Positions 9,701 through 16,903 of a DNA stretch of 64,000 nucleotides are shown piece by piece. Under the pieces are notes generated by a model that saw only the letters and a program-made list of their open reading frames with translations, had not been told where the DNA came from and did not search any database. Each line of letters opens with the position of its first letter. The first letter of the stretch is position 1. Origin of the DNA: Paractinoplanes brasiliensis (GTDB lineage Bacteria > Actinomycetota > Actinomycetes > Mycobacteriales > Micromonosporaceae); assembly GCF_004362215.1 (NCBI RefSeq), contig NZ_SNWR01000001.1, positions 2,544,001 through 2,608,000 of the forward strand. The letters are read 5' to 3'. The position numbers were made by a program, and so were the translations under genes.

Positions 9701-11835
9701 TCGGGCTGGCGTACGCGATGGCCGCCGTGTCCACGATCGACCCGATCGCCGCCCTGTGCCGCGCCGGAGCAGGCGCCGTCGTGCTGCTGCACGCCGTGCT
9801 CGCGTCACTGGCCCGGCCCTGGTCGACAGCCCTTTCGCTGCTCATCGTGGTGATGGTCGGCGCCCTCACCGCGGTCATGGCCCGCACCCAGGTCGCCGTG
9901 ATCGAGGATCCGCCGCCCGGCACCCCGCTGCCCCCGCCCGGCCGGTTCTGGTCGCCGTCGACCATCACCGAGGCCGACCTGGCACGCGACGACACCGGCA
10001 TGCCCCGGCACCGCGCCCAGATCGGAGGCGCCGCCACCGGGGCGATCATGCTGGCGCTGCCCGGCGTGCTGGCGTCGGTCGCCGCCGACCAGGGCCATGG
10101 CGCGCTCATCCTGCTCACCGCCGCGCTCGCCGGATCCAGCCTCAGCCTGGCGATGCTCGCGCTGGCCGGCCGTTACATCCCACAGTTCCTGCCGTGGGCC
10201 ACGGCCGGGCTGGTTCTCGGCGCCACGATCACCGCGTTCGCCTCGATCCCGACCCCGCACCCGACGGCCCTCTACGCGGCGGCTGCGGCCCTGCTCGGCG
10301 TCCTGGCCGAACTGCTACGCGGCTCGATCCCCGCGCCGGGTCTCACACTCGCCCGCGAGGGCGCGTTCTCCGGTGGCAGCTATCGCGCCCGCCGCTGGAC
10401 AACGGCCCGCCCGCTCGGGCTCACCGGCCGCTGGCTGGTCGACCCGGCCACCAGCGCGGTCGTGCTCGCCCTGGTCCCCACCATCCTGGCCATCTTCTCG
10501 ATCGCACCGGCGTTGCGGGCCGCCCTGATCGACCCGCTGGGCCAGCTCCAGCACATCTGGGACGGCCCGATCCCCGCCCTGGCGACACCGTCGTCGGGTT
10601 ACGTCGACGAGACCAGCGTCCTGGCGATCGTGCTGCTCACCGGGGCTGCCGCGCTGGCCGCGATCGGCTTCGGCGGCCGCGCCTCCGAGGCCGTGCCGGT
10701 GATCATGCCCGGCCTGGCGATCACCATCCTGATCACCCCGATCGCCCTGCAGGCGGACTACCCGACCGCCACCACCGCGGCCCTGCTGGTCTTCACGCTC
10801 TCGATGCTCGGCCTGGCGCTCACCCCGCCCCCGGCCGGCCGGCGCTCCTCACTGCTCGGCACGATCCGCACCATCGTCTTCGTGATCGGCCTGCTCGCCG
10901 GCAACGCGGGCCTGGCCGGAAGCCTCGCCCAGCAGCGCCTCACCTTGCTGACCCTGGGCTGCGCCATCTTCGTCGGCCTGGCCGCCGCACTGGCCGGCCG
11001 CAGCCGCTTCGCCCGCGTGCTGGGCTGGGTCTTCGCCGCCGTCATGGGCCAGTTCTTCGTGCTCACGGCCGCGATCGCCGCCGGGGTGGAACGCCCCTGG
11101 GCCGCGTTCGGGGTGCTGGCCGTCGGAGCCGCGCTGCTGATCCTCGAGGCCACCGTTCCCCGGCTCGGCCTGCCGCAATACCGCATCGAAGCCACGACGA
11201 TCGAGTGGAGCGGTTACGCGTCCGCGCTGATCGCCGGCGTCATGGCGTTCGACTCCCCCGCCCACCTGGCCGCCATGCTCGCCGCGTGGGGCGCTGTCCT
11301 CGGCCTGGCCGCCGCCCGCGTCGGACGCCCGCCCAACCAGCGCCGCGCCCTGTTCTGGACGGCGGTCGGCTTCGAAGTGGTCGGCTGGTGGCTGTTCATC
11401 GCGCTGGCCGACGTCGCGCTGCCCGAGGCGTACACACTTCCGTTCGCCGCCCTCGCCCTGCTCGTCGGCGTCGTCGAATCGCGTGACCGCCCCGACCTGA
11501 GCAGTTGGGTGGCGTACGGCCCGGCGTTGCTGGCGGCCTTCGTCCCCACCATCGGCATCGTGCTGGCCGGCAACGGCGGCGAACTCCGCGAAGTCCTGCT
11601 CCTGCTGGCCGCCGTGGCCACCCTGATCGTCGGTTCCCGCAACCGCCAGCAGGCGCCCGTCGTCGTCGGCGCCGTGGCCACCATCATCGCCGCGATCCAC
11701 TTCGCCATGACCCTGGTCGGCCCGTGGCTCGTGCTGGTGCCGCTCGGCGTCATCCTTCTCTGGGTGGGCGCCACCAACGAAAACCGTCGCCGCACCCGCG
11801 AGGGGTTGCGGGGCGCCCTGGTCCGCATGCGTTAG
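6727..11835 (+). CDS. Giant polytopic membrane protein, SCO7613 C-terminal domain type
   Basis: A 1702-residue protein. The first 60 residues form a charged coiled coil (LARIEASIADLKIRDMEAAKER), followed by a Pro-rich cytoplasmic stretch with runs of six prolines. From about residue 165 to the end it is an almost unbroken series of several dozen Ala/Val/Leu-rich membrane helices, interrupted by a second Pro-rich loop near residues 330-410. This is the build of the large actinobacterial proteins named after SCO7613. The start is GTG with GAGGAGGT just upstream (spacing about four bases, rather short). No transport motif or catalytic residue is evident and the role of the family is unknown. The coiled coil hints at oligomerisation. 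Confidence 0.82.
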   Translation: MAQAGQPDGYDDELARIEASIADLKIRDMEAAKERTQIAAKIQAAQFQRDILAHANQQKKAAKAKARRPRRRGSDEFPPPPPPTGAPTGDKPPPPPRAGISPGPRPDWAPPGSPHTGPPGVATDGVTMLVDDPPPTERVAPPPRRSAGFTGAEHHPPEASSQSVQNILLALGALLIGVAAVVFAGVAVSNPFARAFILALCTAIALSVAPGIAKRGLSSTGETVAWVGLILLPLTLFALHGSPATGGESVPVPLYLGVTFALTAVAAFVYAGFTRLAAPRYATVVAVQPVPLLLAEPMIESPAGWGMALTVVAVLDLLLLTTVIRKGRLLPRWPWGRPGPADRQTQDPAPIAEDPPERPETAREEPDLIIPGLSGPRRGNWLRSRIFPGPRPGDAPPAGSVPLAPPASPPSADWLRELTFALLCVASAGALLYSSVALLQAQALPDALRSGLVLVLAALTGAAAAYLLDNLAARNIAGGVLALAVIGATARIADVVSPHWTLAVAAAAVAVTGAVVTMIPAEVRRGPQIASAVALGIIGLILVIDCLRAAVAPLQAARPVWHAGTADYAQRMAEAAGDLGWLLAFSALLVTIAAALALPPALRHEGAVIGIALTALALPASLGLNWSEAPWPLVIASVGIGAAGLAATTRRIAVVHVAAAGVVGLFGAGAALGAAWLTAAVLTALAGAGVMIAVAARQIPIRLYAWLVGDWAAGAAALALPGAVVSAALAVADRGDGPPPTEAVTVPALAVGFLAVAATLSYAAVFQVARRDISLPLTAGTGLGAIALALAALLSPGATAPDIWVGALLLVAAGLLFFSKSIDNGRRSDRLLDGPDIAAAAATVAICGALARVFALAFPQAPLAVAGVVVLIVALGVAVLPEDWARGPNRGLAVAGGVVGAIAGYLALAGAVRMLSVPADLWDADLTQVPSPGAGAWQAPFALLAISIAAALAAPRPWSHLFSAIAGALAAIGAPFALGLPWWSPLLIGGAVGLAYAMAAVSTIDPIAALCRAGAGAVVLLHAVLASLARPWSTALSLLIVVMVGALTAVMARTQVAVIEDPPPGTPLPPPGRFWSPSTITEADLARDDTGMPRHRAQIGGAATGAIMLALPGVLASVAADQGHGALILLTAALAGSSLSLAMLALAGRYIPQFLPWATAGLVLGATITAFASIPTPHPTALYAAAAALLGVLAELLRGSIPAPGLTLAREGAFSGGSYRARRWTTARPLGLTGRWLVDPATSAVVLALVPTILAIFSIAPALRAALIDPLGQLQHIWDGPIPALATPSSGYVDETSVLAIVLLTGAAALAAIGFGGRASEAVPVIMPGLAITILITPIALQADYPTATTAALLVFTLSMLGLALTPPPAGRRSSLLGTIRTIVFVIGLLAGNAGLAGSLAQQRLTLLTLGCAIFVGLAAALAGRSRFARVLGWVFAAVMGQFFVLTAAIAAGVERPWAAFGVLAVGAALLILEATVPRLGLPQYRIEATTIEWSGYASALIAGVMAFDSPAHLAAMLAAWGAVLGLAAARVGRPPNQRRALFWTAVGFEVVGWWLFIALADVALPEAYTLPFAALALLVGVVESRDRPDLSSWVAYGPALLAAFVPTIGIVLAGNGGELREVLLLLAAVATLIVGSRNRQQAPVVVGAVATIIAAIHFAMTLVGPWLVLVPLGVILLWVGATNENRRRTREGLRGALVRMR

Positions 11836-11870
11836 GCCCATATTCCATTCGGGTTCCTGCACGCGTCCCG

Positions 11871-12030
11871 GCGGCTCTGCCGCCACACCCGCCCGCCGGA
11901 TTACGCCGCAACATCGAGTGTCGTGGCCCCGCGGCGCGGTCAGTAATCAAGCGACTCTGCCGCCACGCCCCGCCCGCCGGGTTGCGGCATAACGTCGCTG
12001 CCGTGATCGCGCGGCGCTGTCAACGCTCTG
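11871..12030. repeat. Two imperfect tandem copies of an 80-bp unit
   Basis: Bases 11871-11950 and 11951-12030 align as two diverged copies of the same unit; both begin GCGRCTCTGCCGCCAC and continue with matching CCGCCCGCCGG and CGCGGCGC blocks. The copies fill the gap between the convergent membrane-protein and NIPSNAP genes and run ten bases into the 3' end of the latter. No convincing reading frame spans them. They look like a decayed local duplication. Confidence 0.6.
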
Positions 12031-12331
12031 GTAGCAGTGGTCGCATGAACGTGCGCTCGTAGCGGAGCACACATCCCGACTCGTCACGGATCCGGTCGGC
12101 CGCGATGAAATCCGGATGTTTCCCGAAGAGCGCCCGATACCGCTCGTACTCCGCGAGGCTCTCGAAGCTGAACAAAGCCTCGGCCTTGTCGCTGGCACCC
12201 TCCGCGGGCAGGAAATAGCCGTGGTGGACGCCGCCGTGCTCGGCCACGAGCCGCATCCACTCGCGGGCGAAGCGCTCGAACGCCTCGATCTGCCGGGGAT
12301 CGATCGTGTAATGCACCACGCACGTGATCAC
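12020..12331 (-). CDS. NIPSNAP-like dimeric alpha-beta barrel protein
   Basis: A 103-residue protein starting at GTG with VITCVVHYTIDPRQIEAFERF. The pattern of an N-terminal strand, a helix with FERFAREWMRLV, a glycine-rich GGVHHGYFLPAEG segment and a final basic strand matches the NIPSNAP/ABM barrel family. Members bind small hydrophobic ligands or act as monooxygenases, but no cofactor residues can be assigned here. The gene end overlaps the 80-bp tandem repeat. It is transcribed alone. Confidence 0.75.
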   Translation of the reverse strand: MITCVVHYTIDPRQIEAFERFAREWMRLVAEHGGVHHGYFLPAEGASDKAEALFSFESLAEYERYRALFGKHPDFIAADRIRDESGCVLRYERTFMRPLLPER

Positions 12332-12354
12332 GGCTCGACCCTACATTTGCGGGC

Positions 12355-12441
12355 ATGGGCCCGCTTCACGTCGGCGGCTGGTCCGACTCCGACCGCGGGC
12401 TCGACCAGGCCACAAAGGTCGCCGAGGTGCTCGCCGCCTGA
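12355..12441 (+). CDS. Possible 28-residue leaderless small ORF
   Basis: A short frame (MGPLHVGGWSDSDRGLDQAT and eight more residues) starts at an ATG lying seven bases after TACATT, a good actinobacterial -10 hexamer, which would give a leaderless mRNA. It diverges from the NIPSNAP gene 23 bp away. I do not recognise the peptide, and it could be the remnant of a longer gene that lost its frame. Only the promoter spacing supports it. Confidence 0.25.
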   Translation: MGPLHVGGWSDSDRGLDQATKVAEVLAA

Positions 12442-12501
12442 GAGGAGGCGGCTCGGGTTACGAGTGTGGGACGGGTTGGCTGCGTGCGTGAGGGCGGCCT
12501 G

Positions 12502-12981
12502 CTACGCGTACGGGAAACGCTTTTCCATGACTCGGGTGGGGCGACCCTTGCCGAGGTCGGGGCGCAGGTCGATCTGGTCGTAGCCGAGCGCCCGCCAGAA
12601 CGCGAACGCCGGCTCGTTGTTGGCCAGCACGCCCAGACGCAGAGCAGTGGCGCCGCCGGAGCGGAACATCTCCTCGATCGCGCACGTGATGGCACGGCCG
12701 TGACCCCGGCGGGCCAGACGACCGTCCACAAGCAGCAGACCGATCCACGGGTGGCCGTCGACGGGGTGTTCCTGCAGCACCTGGGCGAAGCCCACCACAC
12801 GGCCGCCGGCGTCACGCCCGACAACCGTGTCCTCGCCGAGCATCACCTCGACCTCGGTCCGTGACAGGGTGCCGAGGTCGAGGTCGCCGCTGATGCGCCA
12901 GTACTCGGGCTGCGAACAGCAGATCTCGTACAGGCTGTCCAGCTCCGGCCCGGCCAGGGTGGCCACGCTCAGTCTGATCAT
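12502..12981 (-). CDS. GNAT family N-acetyltransferase
   Basis: A 159-residue single-domain GNAT protein. The acetyl-CoA pyrophosphate loop is RLARRGHGRAI, preceded by strand WIGLLLVDGRL, and the C-terminal motif NNEPAFAFWRALGYD matches motif B of the family. The N-terminal part (LAGPELDSLYEICCSQPEYW) is close to the PhnO/RimI-like enzymes of actinobacteria. The acceptor substrate cannot be deduced. It lies head to tail with the methyltransferase upstream (16 bp apart), so the two may share a transcript. Confidence 0.88.
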   Translation of the reverse strand: MIRLSVATLAGPELDSLYEICCSQPEYWRISGDLDLGTLSRTEVEVMLGEDTVVGRDAGGRVVGFAQVLQEHPVDGHPWIGLLLVDGRLARRGHGRAITCAIEEMFRSGGATALRLGVLANNEPAFAFWRALGYDQIDLRPDLGKGRPTRVMEKRFPYA

Positions 12982-12997
12982 GCAGGCACTGTAGAGG

Positions 12998-13744
12998 TCA
13001 GCGCTTCCGAAGGGCGAACACTCCCCAGCCCAGATAGCGGCGCTGGTAGCGAACGTAGTTGAGCGGCGCGGTGTCGAGTTCGGCCCGGAAGTCGGGGGCC
13101 AGCTCGTCGTCCGGGTTCTCGTCGAGCCACGTACGGACGGTCAGCCATTGCGCCGCCACGTAACGGTCCCAGCTGTCCCGGTCGGCCAGCACCATCTCGA
13201 CCAGGTCCCAACCGAGCTTCCCGTACGACTCGACCAGCCCCGGCAGGTCCGAATAGTCGTTTTTGTTGGCGATGCCGGAGCCGTGCACCGCCGCTTCGTC
13301 GGGTGGTTCCTCCCGCCAGTACGGCTCCCCGATCAGCATCAGGCCACCCGGGCGGAGGCTGCGTTCAAGCAGCTCGATCGTGCCGGGAAGCCCGTTGCCG
13401 ATCCAGGTCGCGCCGATGCACGCGGTCACGTCGACGGGTTCGGCCGCCACAAAGCCGGCCGCGTCGTCGTGCACGAAGGTCACGCTGCCGGCCACGCCCA
13501 GCTCGACCGCGCGGGTGCGGGCCTGCTCGACGAAGACCGTGCTGATATCGACACCCGTACCGGAGATGCCGTGATCGCGGGCCCAGGTGCACAGCATCTC
13601 GCCGCTGCCGCAGGCCAGGTCGAGCATGGTCGTCCCCGGGCGCAGCTGCAGGGCCCGCCCCAGAACGGCGAGCTTGACCTCATCGATCGGATTGTGAATG
13701 CGATGGTGCCGTTCACGAACAACAAAACTACGTGGAAGGTCCAC
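12998..13744 (-). CDS. Class I SAM-dependent methyltransferase
   Basis: A 248-residue protein with the SAM-binding motif I TMLDLACGSGEMLCTWA, motif II acidic residue in GTGVDIS, and a post-motif region ACIGATWIGNGLPGTIELLERSLRPGGLMLIGEPYW that matches ubiquinone/menaquinone-type methyltransferases. The C-terminal lid (SWDRYVAAQWLTVRTWLDENP) is typical of small-molecule or SAM-dependent enzymes of unknown acceptor in actinobacteria. The substrate is unknown. An acetyltransferase gene follows closely on the same strand. Confidence 0.88.
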   Translation of the reverse strand: MDLPRSFVVRERHHRIHNPIDEVKLAVLGRALQLRPGTTMLDLACGSGEMLCTWARDHGISGTGVDISTVFVEQARTRAVELGVAGSVTFVHDDAAGFVAAEPVDVTACIGATWIGNGLPGTIELLERSLRPGGLMLIGEPYWREEPPDEAAVHGSGIANKNDYSDLPGLVESYGKLGWDLVEMVLADRDSWDRYVAAQWLTVRTWLDENPDDELAPDFRAELDTAPLNYVRYQRRYLGWGVFALRKR

Positions 13745-13876
13745 TTCGAGAATTCCTCACGCCGGACGAACGGATGGTCAGCTCAGAACCGGCCGGAACC
13801 CGCATACAAAGCACCTCCACAGATATCGTCGCCCGACCGTATGCCACGCCCCACCCGACGGCCACCGATTTCTTCG

Positions 13877-14628
13877 TCAACCCGGAAGCACTTGATCGGC
13901 GCCCTCGTAGTGCTCCCACCACTTCTCACGCCGGTGCTTCGTCAGCACGCCCCCGAACCGCGCCAACAGGAGGTTGTCACCGTTGAACACAAACGCGGCG
14001 TCCTCGTCACCGGAGTCGAGCACACGTCGGACGACGGTGAGCATGTTCCTCACCTGCCATCCCATGTCAGATCGTCTCCCCACCCCTGGAGGTTGATGAC
14101 CACGCGCTGCGTCTGAAGCTTGATAATTTTCTCGTCGCGCACATAGCTCCAAATGCCGTACGGGGGCTTGTTGGGGTTGGTCGGCGAGTAACAGTCGAAC
14201 ACCCTGCCTTCGAGCAGGTAATCCGGTTTCTTGATCGGGTCTCCGCGGTCGCCGGTCGCCTGCCGCGCCTGCGCGATCTCCTCGTCCGAGGGGTTCTGCT
14301 TGATCCGCCATCCCTGGGCGGCGAGGACCGCGGCAGCCGAATTCTCCATCTCGATTGACCGCAGCGTCGACTCATCCTGCTTTCCCTTGGGCACGGTCTT
14401 GTTTCCGTCCGGAACACCACCCGGCGTGCCACTCCGATGGGTAAGCGCGCCGCCGGACTGTCGCATCGCGGCCGCTTTGACTCGACCGATCTGCGCCTTA
14501 CCGTCCACCGCCCTCTGGGCTCTCCTTATGGACTCCGGATCATCACCGTCCGAATGCAGCCGGGGCGGCCCGTCGCCGCCGGGTCCGTCGGGCGGGTCGT
14601 CGTTTCCGCTGCGCGGTCGCTTCGACAT
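13877..14628 (-). pseudogene. Frameshifted CdiA-CT-like tRNase toxin domain protein
   Basis: The first frame (192 residues, start ATG at 14628, stop at 14050) has a Pro/Gly-rich N-terminus and then ENSAAAVLAAQGWRIKQNPS, KPDYLLEGRVFDCYSP and VVINLQGW, which are the conserved strands of the CdiA C-terminal tRNase toxin fold. The last strand expected, of the type EVLVIKDGKVI, is missing there but appears in another frame directly after the stop as EDAAFVFNGDNLLLARF (to 13877). The sensible joined protein needs one base skipped near 14052-14066, inside G-rich sequence. No secretion signal and no obvious immunity gene adjoin it. It may be a decayed orphan toxin, a sequencing error or a recoding site. 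An alternative reading is that the 55-codon second frame (ATG at 14044) is a separate gene. Confidence 0.65.
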
Positions 14629-14635
14629 GTCGCCC

Positions 14636-14677
14636 CTATCGGGCGTGCCGGCCCGACCCGGCGCTGTCGTCGCTCAT
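14636..14677 (-). CDS. 13-codon upstream small ORF before the toxin gene
   Basis: The frame MSDDSAGSGRHAR ends in TAG seven bases before the ATG of the toxin gene. It, not the toxin gene, carries the strong ribosome site GGGAGG at ideal distance. Translation of this short frame could therefore control initiation at the toxin start through coupling. It could also mark a second frame disturbance in the same decaying gene. Evidence is limited to the ribosome site and spacing. Confidence 0.35.
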   Translation of the reverse strand: MSDDSAGSGRHAR

Positions 14678-14744
14678 ATCGACCTCCCTCGTGCCGAATC
14701 CGCCTCCCGTCATTGAAATTGACGAGCGCAAATCCCGTACGGGG

Positions 14745-15167
14745 TCAGGGGAGGTTTCGGACGAGTTGTGGTGACGGGTTCACATAGGAGCTGTCGACAG
14801 TGATGACCGTTGGCACGGTTTCGTTGCCGTCGGCGACTGCCCGGACCGAAGCCGCCGCGGAGGGGTCTTTCCAGATGTCGACCCAGTGGTAACGCCCGGC
14901 CCGCCGCGCCAGCGAGGAGCGCAGACGCAAGCAGTACGGGCACCCGGGGCGCCAATAGATGATCGGGCGACCGTCGACGGCCTGAGCGGCGCGCGCCTCG
15001 GCGTCGGTCACCGAGCGCGGGAAAGCGGGCGGCGAGACGAGTACTCCGAACAGGACAAAAGCGGTCAGCACCGCCACACCGCCGGCCACCGAGCCGTCGG
15101 CGATCATCGGGATGCCGCCCAGAAGCCCGGCGGCGACGAGGATGACTGAAGAGGTCCAGCGCCTCAT
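14745..15167 (-). CDS. Glutaredoxin-domain membrane protein (mycoredoxin-like)
   Basis: A 140-residue protein with two hydrophobic segments at the N-terminus (residues 7-22 and 28-45) followed by a glutaredoxin fold. The redox site is CPYC in IIYWRPGCPYCLRLRSSLA, and the cis-Pro loop is NETVPTVITV, as in glutaredoxins and mycoredoxins. The expected job is reduction of mixed disulfides using mycothiol, at or near the membrane. The CPYC dithiol site favours full disulfide exchange. Its stop lies 66 bp from the start of the short ORF ahead of the toxin gene. It starts only 10 bp from the purE stop on the opposite side, so it is likely transcribed with the pur genes upstream. Confidence 0.85.
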   Translation of the reverse strand: MRRWTSSVILVAAGLLGGIPMIADGSVAGGVAVLTAFVLFGVLVSPPAFPRSVTDAEARAAQAVDGRPIIYWRPGCPYCLRLRSSLARRAGRYHWVDIWKDPSAAASVRAVADGNETVPTVITVDSSYVNPSPQLVRNLP

Positions 15168-15177
15168 AGCTGCGACG

Positions 15178-15675
15178 TTACCCGAGCAGGCGTTCGCGCA
15201 GCGCCGCGTCTTTCTCGGCGACCAGTTTCTCGAGGCTCGCCTGGAAGTTCGCCATCTTCGTCCGCAGCACCGGGTCGGACGCCCCGAGGATGCGCACCGC
15301 GAGCAGCCCGGCGTTACGCGCCCCGCCGATCGACACGGTCGCCACGGGCACGCCGGCCGGCATCTGCACGATCGAGAGCAGCGAGTCCATGCCGTCGAGG
15401 TGTTTGAGCGGCACCGGCACCCCGATCACCGGCAGGGGGGTCAGCGCGGCGACCATGCCCGGCAGGTGGGCCGCTCCCCCGGCGCCCGCGATGATCGCCC
15501 GCAGTCCCCGCTCGGCGGCCGACGAGGCGTAGTCGACCATCTTGCCGACCGTACGGTGGGCCGAAACCACCCCGACCTCGAACGGCACCTCGAATTCGGC
15601 CAGCGCGACGGCGGCGGCCTCCATCGTGGGCCAATCGGAATCGCTGCCCATGATGATCCCGACGAGCGGCGCCAT
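15178..15675 (-). CDS. purE: N5-carboxyaminoimidazole ribonucleotide mutase
   Basis: A 165-residue class I PurE, which converts N5-CAIR to CAIR in purine biosynthesis. The substrate-binding GSDSDWPTM, the catalytic SAHRTVGKM with its His, and AGAGGAAHLPGMVA are all intact. The start codon follows the purK stop without a gap (TAAATG), so translation is coupled and the two form an operon. The length is typical of bacterial PurE. No oddities. Confidence 0.97.
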   Translation of the reverse strand: MAPLVGIIMGSDSDWPTMEAAAVALAEFEVPFEVGVVSAHRTVGKMVDYASSAAERGLRAIIAGAGGAAHLPGMVAALTPLPVIGVPVPLKHLDGMDSLLSIVQMPAGVPVATVSIGGARNAGLLAVRILGASDPVLRTKMANFQASLEKLVAEKDAALRERLLG

Positions 15676-16818
15676 TTACCGGCCCTCCTGAAGCCACTGG
15701 GCGGCACGGGCCGCGCGGGCCCGCACCGAGGTCATGTCGTCCCCGAGCACGGTCACGTGCCCGATCTTGCGGCCGGGCCGCACGAGCTTGCCGTACAGGT
15801 GGACGCGGGCGCCCGGGTCCTCGGCGAACAGGTGGTGCAGCCGCTCGTCGATCGACATGCCGCCGGGCTCGCCGCCCAGCACGTTGGCCATGACGACCGC
15901 GGGCGCGGTGAGCGAGGTCTCGCCCATCGGGTAGTCGAGGACCGCCCGCAGGTGCTGCTCGAACTGCGACGTCCGGGCGCCTTCGATCGTCCAGTGGCCG
16001 GAGTTGTGCGGCCGCATCGCGAGCTCGTTGACAACGATGCCGTCCTCGGTCTCGAACAGCTCGACGGCGAGCAGGCCGACGACGCCGAGCGCGTTGGCCA
16101 GGTCGATCGCGAGCTGCTGAGCTTCGAGGGCGCGGCTCTCGGACAGGCCGGGGGCGGGCGCGAGCACCTCGACACAGATGCCGTCCTTCTGCACGGTCTC
16201 GACCACCGGGTACGCCGCGACCTGCCCGAACGGGGAGCGGGCCACCAGGGCCGCGAGCTCGCGCCGCAGCGGCACCTCCTCCTCGACGATCAGCGGCGTG
16301 CCGGTCGCCACCAGCTCGGCAGCCTCTTCGGGTGACGACAGCATCCACACGCCACGGCCGTCGTAGCCCCCGCGCGTCGCCTTGGCCACGACCGGCCACG
16401 TGCCACCGGAGAAATCAGAAATGTCCGAAGAAGACGACACTGCGGACCAGCGCGGAACCGGAGCCCCCAGAGCCGCCAACCGCGTACGCATCAGCCCCTT
16501 GTCCTGGGCGAACATCAACGCCGCCGACCCGGGGAAGATCTTGACCCCCTCGGCCTCCAACGCCTCGATGTGCGCGGTCGGAACATGCTCGTGGTCGAAG
16601 GTGACCGCCTCACAGCCCTTCGCGAACTCACGCAAAGCGGCCAGATCGGTGTGGGCGCCGATGCGCACATCGGCTGCGACCAGGGCGGCGCTGTCGTCGG
16701 GCGAGACGCTCAGCACACGCAGTGACTGGCCGAGAGAGATAGCAGCCTGGTGGGTCATCCGGGCCAGCTGCCCACCGCCCACCATGCCGACTACCGGCAG
16801 ACCGGTTCGGGTATCCAT
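15676..16818 (-). CDS. purK: N5-carboxyaminoimidazole ribonucleotide synthase
   Basis: A 380-residue ATP-grasp enzyme that carboxylates AIR to N5-CAIR using bicarbonate and ATP, feeding PurE. It starts with VVGMVGGGQLARMTHQAA, has the ATP-grasp segments VAKATRGGYDGRGVW and LIVEEEVPLRRELAALVAR, and the metal site NELAMRPHNSGHWTIEGA. Length and order are normal. It is the first gene of the purK-purE pair, and the short glutaredoxin gene may be third in the same unit. Confidence 0.97.
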   Translation of the reverse strand: MDTRTGLPVVGMVGGGQLARMTHQAAISLGQSLRVLSVSPDDSAALVAADVRIGAHTDLAALREFAKGCEAVTFDHEHVPTAHIEALEAEGVKIFPGSAALMFAQDKGLMRTRLAALGAPVPRWSAVSSSSDISDFSGGTWPVVAKATRGGYDGRGVWMLSSPEEAAELVATGTPLIVEEEVPLRRELAALVARSPFGQVAAYPVVETVQKDGICVEVLAPAPGLSESRALEAQQLAIDLANALGVVGLLAVELFETEDGIVVNELAMRPHNSGHWTIEGARTSQFEQHLRAVLDYPMGETSLTAPAVVMANVLGGEPGGMSIDERLHHLFAEDPGARVHLYGKLVRPGRKIGHVTVLGDDMTSVRARAARAAQWLQEGR

Positions 16819-16903
16819 CGCCCGCCCAGCCTAACCAAGCCCCAGCTCAAGCCCGCCGAGGGGAGGGCGAGAGCACAGAGCATGAAGGGGCGTGAGGCTG
16901 GGC

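Noticed and set aside
7876..9792. 638-codon minus-strand frame inside the giant membrane protein gene
   Set aside because: It is an antisense frame with extreme Gly/Arg/Gln content, typical of high-GC coding shadows.
13877..14044. 55-codon ORF as the immunity gene of the toxin
   Set aside because: Its sequence supplies the missing last strand of the toxin fold, so a split toxin explains it better than an immunity protein. The alternative is kept only as a minor possibility.
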